In this document: positions 18,263 through 27,231 of the stretch, piece by piece
Numbering within the stretch: position 1 is the stretch's first letter
How the letters are laid out: every line of letters begins with the position of its first letter
Notes under the pieces: generated by a model
Told to the model about the DNA's origin: nothing
The model's input: only the letters and a program-made list of their open reading frames with translations
Databases searched by the model: none
Source: Candidatus Rikenella faecigallinarum
GTDB lineage: Bacteria; Bacteroidota; Bacteroidia; Bacteroidales; Rikenellaceae
NCBI GenBank assembly: GCA_019113395.1
Contig: DXHL01000021.1
Coordinates: 124,001 to 188,000 of the forward strand
DNA length: 64,000 nt
Direction of reading: 5' to 3'
Made by a program: the position numbers and the translations under genes

Positions 18263-18494
18263 ACTGTTCTCTTTGTGAACAAAGAGAACCAGAAAAACTT
18301 CCGAGCGCATCCCTGCGGGATGCTACCTTCCGTGCCGCCGCACTATTGGGGCGCGGTGGAGGGGTGGCTAAATCTTATCTACATAATATGCCACCCCTCC
18401 ACCACACCCCAAACAATGGGTAGAGACTGAACATAGTCCCACGGCAGCCTCTGGAAAGTTTCTTTGGTTCTTTCTTTTCAAAGAAAGAACAGTC
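18263..18494. repeat. MITE-like nested inverted-repeat element
   Basis: The 308-bp gap between ffh and folD is largely one imperfect palindrome. Its ends are actgttct (18263) and agaacagt (18494). Each end carries its own hairpin (ttctctttg-tgaa-caaagagaa on the left, ttctttc-ttttc-gaaagaa-like on the right). The centre is a perfect 14-bp stem ggtggaggggtggc / gccacccctccacc (18355-18368 and 18390-18403) around an AT-rich 21-bp loop. There is no coding capacity and no target-site duplication that I can see. It could also terminate ffh. Confidence 0.75.
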
Positions 18495-18539
18495 CCACAC
18501 AGCCAAACACGTAAAAACAAAACTAACGATATAGCGATT

Positions 18540-19406
18540 ATGGAACTGATAGACGGGAAGGCGGTAGCGGCCGCCCTCAAAAAGAAAATGGCGGACGAGG
18601 TAGCCTCCATGGAACGCAAACCCACGCTGGTGGCTGTTTTGGTTGGGCACGACGGTGCCAGCGAGACCTACGTGGGACACAAGGAGAAGGCCTGCAAGGA
18701 AATCGGATTCAACTCCACGGTGTTACGGTTCGAAGATACGATAACCGAAGACGAACTGTTGGCCGAAATCCACAAACTCAACCAAGACCCGCAGGTCGAT
18801 GGGTTTATTGTGCAGATGCCGCTGCCGCGGCACATCTCCGAACAGAAGGTTATCGAGGCCATCGACCCGCGTAAGGATGTCGACGGCTTCCACCCGGTCA
18901 ATGTCGGGCGGATGATACTCGGCCTGCCGGCCTATATCTCGGCTACGCCCGAAGGGATTTGCGAACTGCTCCGTTATTACCATATCGATACGGCAGGGAA
19001 ACACTGTGTAGTGGTCGGACGGAGCAACATCGTAGGACGGCCGATGGCCAACCTCCTCTCGGACAAGGAATTCAACTGCACCGTAACCATATGCCACAGC
19101 CGCACGCAAAACCTCAAGGAGTTGTGTGCCGGTGCCGACATTCTGGTCGCTGCACTCGGGAAAGCGGAATTCGTTACGGCCGACATGGTGAAACCTGGGG
19201 CAGTGGTGATTGACGTCGGGATTACCCGCGTGCCGAGCGACAAAACCAAAAACGGATGGAAACTGCTGGGCGACGTGAAATTCGACGAAGTAGCCCCCAA
19301 ATGCAGCTACATCACGCCGGTTCCGGGCGGTGTCGGGCCGATGACCATTGTGAGCCTGATGAAAAACACCCTGTTGGCGGCCAAAGGCGAGATTTACGGC
19401 AAATAG
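18540..19406 (+). CDS. folD: Methylene-THF dehydrogenase / methenyl-THF cyclohydrolase
   Basis: This 288-residue bifunctional one-carbon enzyme interconverts 5,10-methylene-THF and 10-formyl-THF using NADP+. The catalytic lysine region is [11 protein letters not shown], and the dinucleotide-binding and signature segments are [11 protein letters not shown] and [11 protein letters not shown] near the C-terminus. It is complete. A terminator-like hairpin follows at 19485-19545. Confidence 0.96.
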   Translation: MELIDGKAVAAALKKKMADEVASMERKPTLVAVLVGHDGASETYVGHKEKACKEIGFNSTVLRFEDTITEDELLAEIHKLNQDPQVDGFIVQMPLPRHISEQKVIEAIDPRKDVDGFHPVNVGRMILGLPAYISATPEGICELLRYYHIDTAGKHCVVVGRSNIVGRPMANLLSDKEFNCTVTICHSRTQNLKELCAGADILVAALGKAEFVTADMVKPGAVVIDVGITRVPSDKTKNGWKLLGDVKFDEVAPKCSYITPVPGGVGPMTIVSLMKNTLLAAKGEIYGK

Positions 19407-19484
19407 GCGGACACGATACGGCGGAGACACGGCTTCACTGCTGCGGGTAAATCACTCCGCCGACTGTCACGACCCCATACTACG

Positions 19485-19545
19485 GACGGAACTGCGACAC
19501 TATCGCCCCCCTACGGGTGTGCGATGTTCGGTTCCGTCTTTTTTT
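19485..19545 (+). terminator. Rho-independent terminator after folD
   Basis: gacggaac (19485-19492) pairs with gttccgtc (19531-19538) around a partly paired interior and is followed by seven T. It overlaps the 5' extension of the ispE frame, which supports the later ispE start. Confidence 0.6.
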
Positions 19546-19571
19546 CACAACCCGAATACCCGCGCACAACC

Positions 19572-20423
19572 ATGATACTCTTTCCCCATTGCAAAATCAA
19601 CCTCGGGCTGCACATCACCGCCCGACGCTCTGACGGCTACCACGACATAGAGACTCTCTTCTACCCTGTTCGGGGGCTGTGCGACGCCCTCGAAATCCTC
19701 AACGGCGAAGAGAACGGCTCCTCTTCGTCTGATTCTGCGGTACACTTTAGCTCCTCGGGGCTGAGTATCGACTGCCCGACGGACAAGAACCTGTGCGTGA
19801 AGGCTGCACAAATGCTGCTGGCCGACTTCCCGGCTCAAATCCCCGCCACAGGCATCCGCCTGCACCTCCACAAAACCATCCCCTTCGGGGCGGGGCTCGG
19901 CGGCGGTTCGGCAGACGCCACCGCCACTCTCACGGGCATCAACCAGCTGCTCCACCTCGGCCTCACGGTGGAAGAGCTGCGCCCCTATGCCGCGCGCCTG
20001 GGCAGCGACACCGTCTTCTTCCTCTACAACAGCCCCATGTTCGGCAGCGGACGGGGCGAAGAACTCACCCCCTGCGACACGGTGGACCTGCACGGCTGGT
20101 GGCTGATGTTGGTCAAACCCGACGCAGGCGTCTCCACAGCCGAGGCCTACTCCCTTATCACACCCCATGCTCCGGCACAACCTTTGGCACACGTTTTGCA
20201 ACAACCCGTTGAAACGTGGCGGGAGATGCTGATAAATGATTTCGAAGAGCCCATCTACCGCAAACTGCCCCAGCTGCGCGAAATAAAAGAAGCGCTCTAC
20301 CACCATGGAGCAACCTATGCAGCCCTCTCGGGGTCAGGGTCTACCCTCTTCGGACTCTTCCGGCAAAAACCCGACGTCACATGGTTCGGAAACGACTATT
20401 TTGTGCACATCGAACAATTATAA
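19572..20423 (+). CDS. ispE: 4-diphosphocytidyl-2-C-methyl-D-erythritol kinase
   Basis: This GHMP kinase of the MEP isoprenoid pathway phosphorylates CDP-ME at the 2-hydroxyl. The start is placed at MILFPHCKINLGLHI (283 residues), because the family begins with this substrate-binding strand. An upstream in-frame ATG at 19524 lies inside the preceding terminator hairpin. The ATP-binding glycine loop is PFGAGLGGGSADA, and ALSGSGSTLFGLF is the C-terminal GHMP motif. Confidence 0.93.
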   Translation: MILFPHCKINLGLHITARRSDGYHDIETLFYPVRGLCDALEILNGEENGSSSSDSAVHFSSSGLSIDCPTDKNLCVKAAQMLLADFPAQIPATGIRLHLHKTIPFGAGLGGGSADATATLTGINQLLHLGLTVEELRPYAARLGSDTVFFLYNSPMFGSGRGEELTPCDTVDLHGWWLMLVKPDAGVSTAEAYSLITPHAPAQPLAHVLQQPVETWREMLINDFEEPIYRKLPQLREIKEALYHHGATYAALSGSGSTLFGLFRQKPDVTWFGNDYFVHIEQL

Positions 20424-20446
20424 ACGGGAAATCTGCTGGAAAATAT

Positions 20447-20454
20447 TATATTTG
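20447..20454 (+). promoter_or_regulatory. -7 element for acyl-CoA carboxylase subunit
   Basis: TATATTTG matches TAnnTTTG and lies 24 bp before the ATG at 20479, just after the ispE stop. Confidence 0.55.
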
Positions 20455-20478
20455 CCTAAATCTTTAACCCAAATACCT

Positions 20479-22023
20479 ATGGCAGTGGATAAAAAAATCC
20501 TCGACCTCAAACAAAGAAGGGAAAAAGTCTATAACGGCGGTGGCATGAAAGCCATCGAAAAGCAAAAAGCCATGGGCAAAATGACCGCGCGCGAGCGTAT
20601 CATCGCCCTGCTCGATGCAGACTCCTTCTACGAATATGACATCTTCGTCGAACACTCCGGTACGGAGTTCGGCATGCAAAACAAAGAACTGCCCGGCGAC
20701 GGGGTGATTATCGGGACCGGCTCCATCTGCGGAAACCCGGTGGCCGTTTTTGCTCAGGACTTTACCGTAGCCGGCGGGTCGCTCGGCCTGATGCACGCCC
20801 GCAAGATTACCAAAATCATGGAGTACGCCCTCAATATGCGTATCCCGCTTATCGGTATCAACGACTCGGGCGGTGCTCGTATCCAGGAAGGGGTGAACGC
20901 CCTGGCCGGATACGGTGAAATCTTCTTCCGAAACACCCTCTCCAGCGGTGTCATTCCGCAAATCTCGGTTATCCTCGGGCCGTGTGCCGGGGGAGCCGTT
21001 TACTCGCCGGCCCTCACGGACTTCGTCTTCGTGGTGGACAAAATCTCCAAAATGTTCATCACCGGGCCCGAAGTGATTAAAACCGTGCTGGGCGAAGAAA
21101 TCTCGATGGAAGAGCTCGGCGGTGCCCGTGTACACTGCGAAATGACCGGCAACGCCCACTTCTTCGCCGAAACCGAAGAGGAGTGCTTCCACCAGATTCG
21201 CCAACTGCTCTCGGTTATCCCGCAGAACAACGAACACCCCGCGGAACGCACCAACCCCGAAGAACCCCTCAAAAAGTACAACATCAACAAAATCGTTCCG
21301 GCCGACCCGGCTCAACCGTACGACGTGCGCGACATCATCCGCTCGGTGAGCGACGGCAGCGAATTTGTCGAAGTGATGGAACTCTTTGCCGGGAACATCG
21401 TGGTCGGTTTCGGTCGCGTGAACGGCGAAACGGTCGGTTTCGTAGCCAACCAACCGATGGTAATGGCCGGGGTACTGGATTGCGACTCGTCGGATAAGGC
21501 AGCCCGTTTCATCCGCTTCTGCGATGCCTTCAACGTGCCGATTGTGACCATCGAAGACCTGCCGGGATATCTGCCCGGGGTAGACCAGGAGCATGCCGGG
21601 GTGATTCGCCACGGTGCCAAACTGCTCTACGCCTACTCGGAAGCCACCGTGCCGAAGATTACCGTTATCCTGCGGAAGGCTTACGGAGGTGGATATATCG
21701 CCATGAACTCGCGTCACCTGCGTGCCGACTTCGTCTTTGCCTGGCCGCAGGCCGAGATTGCCGTCATGGGACCCGAAGGGGCTGCCAACGTGATTTTCCG
21801 CAAAGAAATCATGGAGGCCGAAAACCCCGAAGAGATGCGGCAACTCAAAATTCAGGAGTACAAGGACAAGTTTGCCAACCCCTATGTGGCTGCGGCAAAA
21901 GGGTATATCGATGCGGTGATTGAGCCGGGCGAAACACGCAAGTGTCTGATTCACGCGCTGCAGGTGGCACAGCACAAGACCGTGCTGCGTCCCGAGAAAA
22001 AACACGGGATTCCGCCGTTTTAA
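20479..22023 (+). CDS. Acyl-CoA carboxylase carboxyltransferase subunit (PccB/MmdA type)
   Basis: The start is at MAVDKKILDLKQRR (514 residues); the frame open further upstream only overlaps ispE and lies before the promoter. It has the N- and C-terminal crotonase-like carboxyltransferase halves, with the oxyanion-hole segments GGARIQEGVNAL and the pair DLPGYLPGVDQE and KAYGGGYIAM. The family includes the beta subunit of propionyl-CoA carboxylase and the alpha subunit of Na+-pumping methylmalonyl-CoA decarboxylase. In succinate/propionate-forming Bacteroidales both are plausible. A biotin carrier gene follows after 181 bp. No biotin carboxylase or OadB-like pump is seen nearby. Confidence 0.9.
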   Translation: MAVDKKILDLKQRREKVYNGGGMKAIEKQKAMGKMTARERIIALLDADSFYEYDIFVEHSGTEFGMQNKELPGDGVIIGTGSICGNPVAVFAQDFTVAGGSLGLMHARKITKIMEYALNMRIPLIGINDSGGARIQEGVNALAGYGEIFFRNTLSSGVIPQISVILGPCAGGAVYSPALTDFVFVVDKISKMFITGPEVIKTVLGEEISMEELGGARVHCEMTGNAHFFAETEEECFHQIRQLLSVIPQNNEHPAERTNPEEPLKKYNINKIVPADPAQPYDVRDIIRSVSDGSEFVEVMELFAGNIVVGFGRVNGETVGFVANQPMVMAGVLDCDSSDKAARFIRFCDAFNVPIVTIEDLPGYLPGVDQEHAGVIRHGAKLLYAYSEATVPKITVILRKAYGGGYIAMNSRHLRADFVFAWPQAEIAVMGPEGAANVIFRKEIMEAENPEEMRQLKIQEYKDKFANPYVAAAKGYIDAVIEPGETRKCLIHALQVAQHKTVLRPEKKHGIPPF

Positions 22024-22067
22024 TCGGCAGCGGGACCGTCGGAAAAGGCTCCACGACCCCGACAGCG

Positions 22068-22096
22068 GCATACGGGCTGACGGGCAGCCCGTATGC
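22068..22096. repeat. Hairpin between carboxylase and biotin-carrier genes
   Basis: gcatacgggctg pairs perfectly with cagcccgtatgc across a 5-nt loop. There is no T-run, so it may be an mRNA stabiliser or a partial attenuator within the operon. Confidence 0.55.
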
Positions 22097-22204
22097 CCGT
22101 CCCTGCCTTAGGGCATGGGACTGCCTGAATCCGGTTCGGCTGTTACGGGTGCTCACACACGACCGTCCCCCTATCAACCTGCCTCAATTCTAAACCAAGA
22201 GACC

Positions 22205-22534
22205 ATGAGTACAAAAAAAGAGACCGCTCCGGAACTGGAAACGCTCGTGACCAAACACGGCACCTACCGAACCACCCTGAGCGCCAAATATAAGAATCGC
22301 ACTCCGTGGCACGCCAAAGACCCGCGGCAGATTATCTCGTTCATCCCCGGCACCATCACGACAGTAGACGTCAAAGAGGGTGACACGGTGAAGGAGGGTG
22401 ATGTGCTGCTGACCTTCAAAGCCATGAAGATGCACAACACCTACCGCTCGCCCATCGGCGGACGAGTAGCCAAGGTGCACGTGGCGGCGGGTGATGTGGT
22501 AGCCAAGGGAATTCTGCTGGTAGAGTTCGAATAG
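22205..22534 (+). CDS. Biotin carboxyl carrier protein
   Basis: This 109-residue protein starts at MSTKKETAPELE; an upstream in-frame ATG would add a proline-rich stretch with no family resemblance. The C-terminal biotinyl domain has FKAMKMHN with the biotin-accepting lysine in the AMKM motif, and the typical RSPIGGRVAKVHV hammerhead strands. It should carry carboxybiotin for the carboxyltransferase encoded upstream. The N-terminal linker is short and not clearly alanine/proline-rich. Confidence 0.9.
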   Translation: MSTKKETAPELETLVTKHGTYRTTLSAKYKNRTPWHAKDPRQIISFIPGTITTVDVKEGDTVKEGDVLLTFKAMKMHNTYRSPIGGRVAKVHVAAGDVVAKGILLVEFE

Positions 22535-22591
22535 TGTGTGGTCTCTGGTCACCCACAGACCGCACTGCCACGTCTCTCCCCTATTATCCGT

Positions 22592-22638
22592 ACACCGAGG
22601 GGGCTTAGGTTTGGTATAAACCTAAGCCCCCTCGGTGT
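22592..22638. terminator. Strong 21-bp hairpin terminator between converging genes
   Basis: Arms at 22592-22612 and 22618-22638 pair perfectly over 21 bp around a ggtat loop. The position between converging transcripts suggests a shared terminator, although a long T-run is lacking. Confidence 0.7.
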
Positions 22639-22660
22639 TGTGATACCTATCCCCCCGCCG

Positions 22661-23419
22661 CTACTGCCGCAGCATCGCCACAAACTCGGGAAACTCCCGC
22701 CAGAAAGACTCCGTCCGCAACCACAACCGCCGAGCTGCCATCTCCGCCGACGGTTTATTCGAGGTTATCGCAGCCAGGTATTCCGGCGTTACTTCATGTG
22801 CCTCCGCCGTCCATTCCCGAAACAGCACGGCATCCTCACGCTGCATGGCGTCCCGCACTGCCGCCGCAGGCTCGCCGCCTCGCCGAAAGGCCGCCCAATA
22901 CCGCGCTAACCGCGTCGTCATCGTCCCTGCCTCCAACAGTTCCACCGTCTCGTCATAAAGTTCCCACTCCTCCAGCGCCACGTAACAAAACACCAGCCGT
23001 TCCGCAACATTCAAATGGTCTTCGGGGTCACGGTCGGCCAAAAGTTCAAACATGGCCGCAGCCACCTCGAAATCCCCTATCACCAGATGGTCCTCGGCCG
23101 AATCATAGACCATACTCAACGCCCGCGCCGTGTAGCTGTCCTCCCAGTCCAACACCACAAACTCATCATCCGTCTCCTCCATCAGGTCACTCACCAGCAA
23201 ACACCCGTCCAGTCGCAACTGACAGGCCTCCTGAAAAGCCCCCCGCGCCGTCAGGCTGTCGGCCAGCCGCTCGCGCACCTCAAAGTTTGCCGGATTGACA
23301 GCCAGCAGTTCACGCAGCATGGCCTCATCGGCCATCTCCGGGACACGCCGCACGGGCAGCGTCGAATGCAATTTATAGACCGTATCAATGACAGGTTCCA
23401 GTTTCAGGAGTTTTTTCAT
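22661..23419 (-). CDS. TPR-like cytoplasmic protein of unknown function
   Basis: This is a hypothetical protein of 252 residues from MKKLLKLEPV (ATG at 23419). The ATG at 23431 is also in frame, but would leave almost no leader after the -7 element at 23450-23443. It is acidic and predicted all-helical, with tetratricopeptide-like spacing (AVNPANFEVRERLADSL, DRDPEDHLNVAERLVFCYVALEEWELYDE). There is no signal peptide, membrane helix or catalytic motif. Such proteins usually mediate protein contacts; no partner can be named. It converges with the biotin-carrier gene and is divergent from tRNA-Arg. Confidence 0.7.
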   Translation of the reverse strand: MKKLLKLEPVIDTVYKLHSTLPVRRVPEMADEAMLRELLAVNPANFEVRERLADSLTARGAFQEACQLRLDGCLLVSDLMEETDDEFVVLDWEDSYTARALSMVYDSAEDHLVIGDFEVAAAMFELLADRDPEDHLNVAERLVFCYVALEEWELYDETVELLEAGTMTTRLARYWAAFRRGGEPAAAVRDAMQREDAVLFREWTAEAHEVTPEYLAAITSNKPSAEMAARRLWLRTESFWREFPEFVAMLRQ

Positions 23420-23442
23420 AGCCAGGAGCATTGTTATATCTA

Positions 23443-23450
23443 CAAAGATA
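23443..23450 (-). promoter_or_regulatory. -7 element for the TPR-like gene
   Basis: On the minus strand TATCTTTG matches TAnnTTTG, 23 bp before the chosen ATG. Confidence 0.55.
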
Positions 23451-23459
23451 GCACAGGGA

Positions 23460-23491
23460 TTTGGAAAGGAGCCACCGAAATGTTACTTTTG
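23460..23491 (+). promoter_or_regulatory. Canonical promoter of tRNA-Arg
   Basis: TTTG (23460-23463), a 20-bp spacer and TACTTTTG (23484-23491) match the Bacteroidetes housekeeping promoter, 17 bp before the tRNA. Confidence 0.75.
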
Positions 23492-23508
23492 CAGAAGCGA
23501 AAACGCGG

Positions 23509-23582
23509 GGCCCCGTAGCTCAGCTGGATAGAGCAACAGATTTCTAATCTGTCGGCCACAGGTTCGAATCCTGTCGGGGTCA
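23509..23582 (+). tRNA. tRNA-Arg (anticodon TCT)
   Basis: A 74-nt cloverleaf: acceptor GGCCCCG / CGGGGTC (one G-T pair), D-arm GCTCAGCTGGATAGAGC, anticodon arm CAGATTTCTAATCTG with TCT, and T-arm with GGTTCGAATCC. CCA is not encoded. A promoter with optimal spacing lies upstream. Confidence 0.95.
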
Positions 23583-23648
23583 CATCGGGTAACGGTATGG
23601 AGTATCTCCACGAGCCGTTACCTTTTTTGTTTTCCGGAAAGTAAACTT

Positions 23649-23682
23649 TTTGTTTTATTCTTCCGAAATAATCCTACCTTTG
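23649..23682 (+). promoter_or_regulatory. Promoter of the S24 regulator
   Basis: TTTG at 23649-23652 and TACCTTTG at 23675-23682, spacer 22 bp, about 92 bp before the start codon. Confidence 0.6.
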
Positions 23683-23774
23683 TATCGTATTGTTATCCCG
23701 ATATTCATACAAATAGTATTACACACCTGTCTGCAGACAGAACCTGTGCGACAGGAGTACAGCCTTCTCATCCC

Positions 23775-24476
23775 ATGTTATCCGACGCGCAACGCATTCA
23801 GAACCTGCTGGAATACACCCGCCTCAACGGGAAAAACTTTGCCATCCGAATCGGCCTCAGCCATCCCGACTCCATCTACCACATCCTGCGCGGGCGAAAC
23901 GGCATTTCGGACAAGATGGCCGAACGGATTATCATGGCCTTTCCGGAAGTGAACCGCAGCTGGCTGCTCAGCGGCGAAGGAGAGATGTTGCAGGACCAAA
24001 AACCGCAGGTAGCACTCTTCACTCCCGAACGAACCCGCCGCACGCAGGAAAACACCCTGCAAAAACAACAGGTACCCCTTTATGATTTTGAGGCCGTGGC
24101 GGGACTGGTGCCCATCTTCACCAACCAGAACCACCCCATCGACTATATCTCGATTCCCGACCTGCCGCGGTGCGACGGAGCCGTCTACGTACGCGGCGAC
24201 TCGATGTACCCGCTGCTCAAGGCCGGGGACATCGTCATGTACAAACAGATTCAGGACTACTACAACATTATTTGGGGCGAGATGTACCTGATTTCGTTCA
24301 ATTACGAGGGGGAAGAGTTTATCACCGTGAAGTTCCTCAAGAAGGTGGAGGGGCAACCTGACCGGGTATTGCTGGTGAGCCATAACCCGCACCATGCCCC
24401 CAAGGAGATTCCCATTTCCGCCATTCGAGCGCTGGCATTGGTGAAGGCCTCGATACGGTTCAACACCATGGGGTAG
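23775..24476 (+). CDS. HTH regulator with S24 (LexA/CI-like) peptidase domain
   Basis: This 233-residue protein has an N-terminal helix-turn-helix-like region (NLLEYTRLNGKNFAIRIGLSHPDSIYHI) and a C-terminal S24 domain. The nucleophile serine is in VRGDSMYPLLKAGDIV and the lysine lies in the later ITVKFLKK strand. Such proteins repress stress or prophage genes and undergo self-cleavage on RecA activation, or act as stable regulators. The target is not known. Its 5' leader of about 90 nt between promoter and ATG is long. It lies directly after tRNA-Arg, but no integrase or attachment duplication is seen. Confidence 0.85.
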   Translation: MLSDAQRIQNLLEYTRLNGKNFAIRIGLSHPDSIYHILRGRNGISDKMAERIIMAFPEVNRSWLLSGEGEMLQDQKPQVALFTPERTRRTQENTLQKQQVPLYDFEAVAGLVPIFTNQNHPIDYISIPDLPRCDGAVYVRGDSMYPLLKAGDIVMYKQIQDYYNIIWGEMYLISFNYEGEEFITVKFLKKVEGQPDRVLLVSHNPHHAPKEIPISAIRALALVKASIRFNTMG

Positions 24477-24520
24477 TTCTCCTGCCCCATAGCACGCTCT
24501 ATTCGTTTGTAAAATAAGGT

Positions 24521-25834
24521 TTATTGCGCCACCGACGCCTGCACTACCGAGACCACTGCACGGCACAGCGTGCGCAGGTCGTCATCGCTGATTACGTAAG
24601 GCGGCATCACATAGACCAACCGGCCGAAAGGACGTACCCACACGCCCGCTTCGACAAAAGCGCGTTGAATCGAAGCCATATCGACCGGCTGTTGGAGTTC
24701 GACGACTCCGATGGCCCCCAGCACACGCACATCGCGTACCGTCAGCGGCACCAGCGTCCGCAGCGGAGCGAGTTCTTCGCGCAGCAGGGTTTCGATTTGC
24801 GCCACGCGCGGCAGCAGCCACCCTTCGGAGAGCATCTCCAGCGACTCGCAAGCCACGGCACAGGCCAGCGGGTTTCCCATAAACGTAGGGCCGTGCATAA
24901 AAGGCCCGTCGATACCCCGTGCTATGCGCCCCGCGGCCAGCACGGCCGCCATCGTCATGTACCCTCCCGTGAGCGCCTTCCCCACACACATCATATCGGG
25001 CACCACGTCTGCCCATTCGCAGGCAAACATTCGCCCCGAACGGCCGAAACCCGTGGCAATCTCATCCGCTACGAAAAGCACATCGTATGCCCGGCAAAGC
25101 TCTGCCACACCGCGCAGATACTCCGGATGGTAGAACCACATCCCGCCGGCTCCCTGCACAATGGGCTCCAGAATAAAGGCCGCTAGGGTGGCATGGTGTC
25201 GTTCGAGCGCCTCACGCACCGGGTCGAGCGCCGCAGGGTCCCACTCCCCGTCGAAAGCTACGGGCGGCTGCGGGACAAAATGCTGGACCGCCAGCCGTCC
25301 CCGCCACAGGCTGTGCATCCCCCCTTCGGGGTCGCATACACTCATCGCGTTCCACGTATCGCCGTGGTAACCGCAGCGAATGGTCAGAAATTCATTCTTT
25401 TCGGGGTGGCCCTGCGAGTATTGCCACTGCATGGCCATTTTCATCGCCACCTCAACCGACACAGAGCCCGAATCGGCATAAAAAACATACTCCAGTCCCC
25501 CGTCACATCCCCCACCCGGTACCATCGAGAGCAGTATCCGCCCCAACTCCACCGCAGGACGGTGGGTCAGGCCGCCGAACATCACATGAGCCATCTGCTC
25601 CGTCTGCCGCCGCACAGCAGCGTTCAGCCGGGGATGGTTGTAGCCGTGCACGGCACACCACCACGACGACATCCCGTCAATCAGTTGCCGTCCGTCCTCG
25701 AGTTCTATACGGACACCCTCAGCCCGCCGAACGGCATAGGTCGGCAGCGGCTCTACGGCCGAAGTATAGGGGTGCCACAAGTGGTCGCGGTCCCATTGCA
25801 ACAGAGTTTCGGTATCAAAAGCGGATGCAGACAT
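24521..25834 (-). CDS. bioA: Adenosylmethionine-8-amino-7-oxononanoate aminotransferase
   Basis: This 437-residue class III PLP aminotransferase of biotin synthesis converts KAPA to DAPA with S-adenosylmethionine as amino donor. The N-terminal signature [12 protein letters not shown] is typical of BioA. The [11 protein letters not shown] motif and the PLP lysine in [11 protein letters not shown] are present, as is the late [12 protein letters not shown]. No other bio genes are adjacent. It follows the C11 peptidase gene by 25 bp on the same strand and may be co-transcribed. No BirA box was recognised. Confidence 0.95.
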   Translation of the reverse strand: MSASAFDTETLLQWDRDHLWHPYTSAVEPLPTYAVRRAEGVRIELEDGRQLIDGMSSWWCAVHGYNHPRLNAAVRRQTEQMAHVMFGGLTHRPAVELGRILLSMVPGGGCDGGLEYVFYADSGSVSVEVAMKMAMQWQYSQGHPEKNEFLTIRCGYHGDTWNAMSVCDPEGGMHSLWRGRLAVQHFVPQPPVAFDGEWDPAALDPVREALERHHATLAAFILEPIVQGAGGMWFYHPEYLRGVAELCRAYDVLFVADEIATGFGRSGRMFACEWADVVPDMMCVGKALTGGYMTMAAVLAAGRIARGIDGPFMHGPTFMGNPLACAVACESLEMLSEGWLLPRVAQIETLLREELAPLRTLVPLTVRDVRVLGAIGVVELQQPVDMASIQRAFVEAGVWVRPFGRLVYVMPPYVISDDDLRTLCRAVVSVVQASVAQ

Positions 25835-25859
25835 CGATTTTTCTTTAAGCAGTAACAGA

Positions 25860-27161
25860 CTACGGTACCAAGGCTCCCATTCCCGAGGCCGTGCTCCACC
25901 CGAAACGGGTACGGTAGGCCTCCAGGGAGAGCGGTGTGGTTGTTCGGGGCAGGTAGCACGAGAGCCCGCAATGCGTCTTCACCGTCAAATCATTGAACAG
26001 CATCGGCGTAGCCGCAGCATAGACTACCGCTTCGGAGAGTGCCGCGTCAAAGGCTGTCACCAGCGGGTCGCTCTCGCCCCAGGTCCGATGCACAAAGTCT
26101 GCCAGGTCATAGAAGGTATCTTGAAAGAGCATCGACCGACGGCCAAACTGCTGTCCTGCATACGAGATGCCCTCGGCGGGCAGCCCTGCATCGCACAACG
26201 CCTTCACCGCGTCGGCCAGAGCCGGCAGTTTGTCGCTGCGCACCACCCCCACCGTAGCACTCCGCCACGCTCCCGACTGCACGTTATAATAATCATAGAA
26301 GTCGCGCCCGATAGCCGCAGCATCCACCTGAGGCGTATACATCAGTTCCATCATCGTCTTGTAGGGGAATCCGTCGGCCAGCGTCTCGGCAGCCGAGGCT
26401 ATCAGATAGTCCGTATGGTTCTTGAGTTCCCAGGCCAACTCCACGCAAGCCATGTGGCAGGCGTCGAAGAGGATGAAATCGAACACGGTTCCTGTCGGCA
26501 GGGCCGCAGCCATCGCATCGATTTCCATCTCGCTGCCGCCATTGCTGTTGCTCACCCCAAACGAATAGGAGGTCACCCCTTGCGGATTTTCGGGAACCAT
26601 TCCCTCCAGTTTGGAGCCCGCCCAGGCCGCATCGCCCACTGCCGGAAGAGTCGATTTCAGGGATTGATAAGTGCCATCGGGCAGCCATCCCGACCCGTGG
26701 GACCAGTATATCAAGGCATAATTTTCGGCCGGAGCCAAGGTCATGGCATCCGCCAGCACCTGGCTCATGACCGTCGGGTCGCACGGGTCTATCGCACGGT
26801 CGTAATACTTCAGCACCCGGCTGTTTATCCGACTCTCATCGGCATCCCGGTCAATAAGCAGCAACCGCGGACGGTCGTCATACCCTTCCCGCTGGTCGCT
26901 CGGCACATAGATACTGGTAGAAGATACCGGATACAGAAACACCACCATATGACCGTCATACGTTGTGCTCCACGCACTCTCCATTTCGTTGATATCCTCC
27001 ACCGCATAGCTGTACAGGTTGTTGTCCGCCACCATATACTCGATAACGGTGCGATGTTTCTCGGTCACGGGCGGCAGCCCACCCTTCTCTTTCTTACACG
27101 AAACCAGCGCACTGCACGCCAGCAAAAAAAGTCCGACAACCCGAGTATAACTCATTTTCAT
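25860..27161 (-). CDS. Clostripain-like (C11 family) cysteine peptidase lipoprotein
   Basis: This 433-residue lipoprotein has a lipobox ending ALVSC at C22. It has the clan CD caspase-like fold motifs of the C11 family: the histidine in YWSHGSGW and the cysteine in [10 protein letters not shown], in the expected order and after hydrophobic strands. The family cleaves after arginine or lysine and is often exported in gut Bacteroidales. It probably sits on the outer membrane facing the periplasm or outside. The substrate is unknown. ATG codons at 27161 and 27155 are both possible. bioA follows after 25 bp; a sulfatase gene precedes it. Confidence 0.85.
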   Translation of the reverse strand: MKMSYTRVVGLFLLACSALVSCKKEKGGLPPVTEKHRTVIEYMVADNNLYSYAVEDINEMESAWSTTYDGHMVVFLYPVSSTSIYVPSDQREGYDDRPRLLLIDRDADESRINSRVLKYYDRAIDPCDPTVMSQVLADAMTLAPAENYALIYWSHGSGWLPDGTYQSLKSTLPAVGDAAWAGSKLEGMVPENPQGVTSYSFGVSNSNGGSEMEIDAMAAALPTGTVFDFILFDACHMACVELAWELKNHTDYLIASAAETLADGFPYKTMMELMYTPQVDAAAIGRDFYDYYNVQSGAWRSATVGVVRSDKLPALADAVKALCDAGLPAEGISYAGQQFGRRSMLFQDTFYDLADFVHRTWGESDPLVTAFDAALSEAVVYAAATPMLFNDLTVKTHCGLSCYLPRTTTPLSLEAYRTRFGWSTASGMGALVP

Positions 27162-27193
27162 GCTTAGCTCCTTTATCCAATAAGAAACGTCTG

Positions 27194-27201
27194 TAAAGAT
27201 A
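27194..27201 (-). promoter_or_regulatory. -7-like element for the C11 peptidase
   Basis: On the minus strand TATCTTTA differs from TAnnTTTG at the last base, 32 bp before the ATG. Confidence 0.4.
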
Positions 27202-27231
27202 CGTTTATTTTTCCTCCGTCACACCTTTCGG

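Noticed and set aside
23509..24476. tRNA-Arg followed by an S24 regulator as a possible prophage attachment site
   Set aside because: No integrase, phage genes or duplicated tRNA 3' end were found; the following genes are ordinary chromosomal ones.
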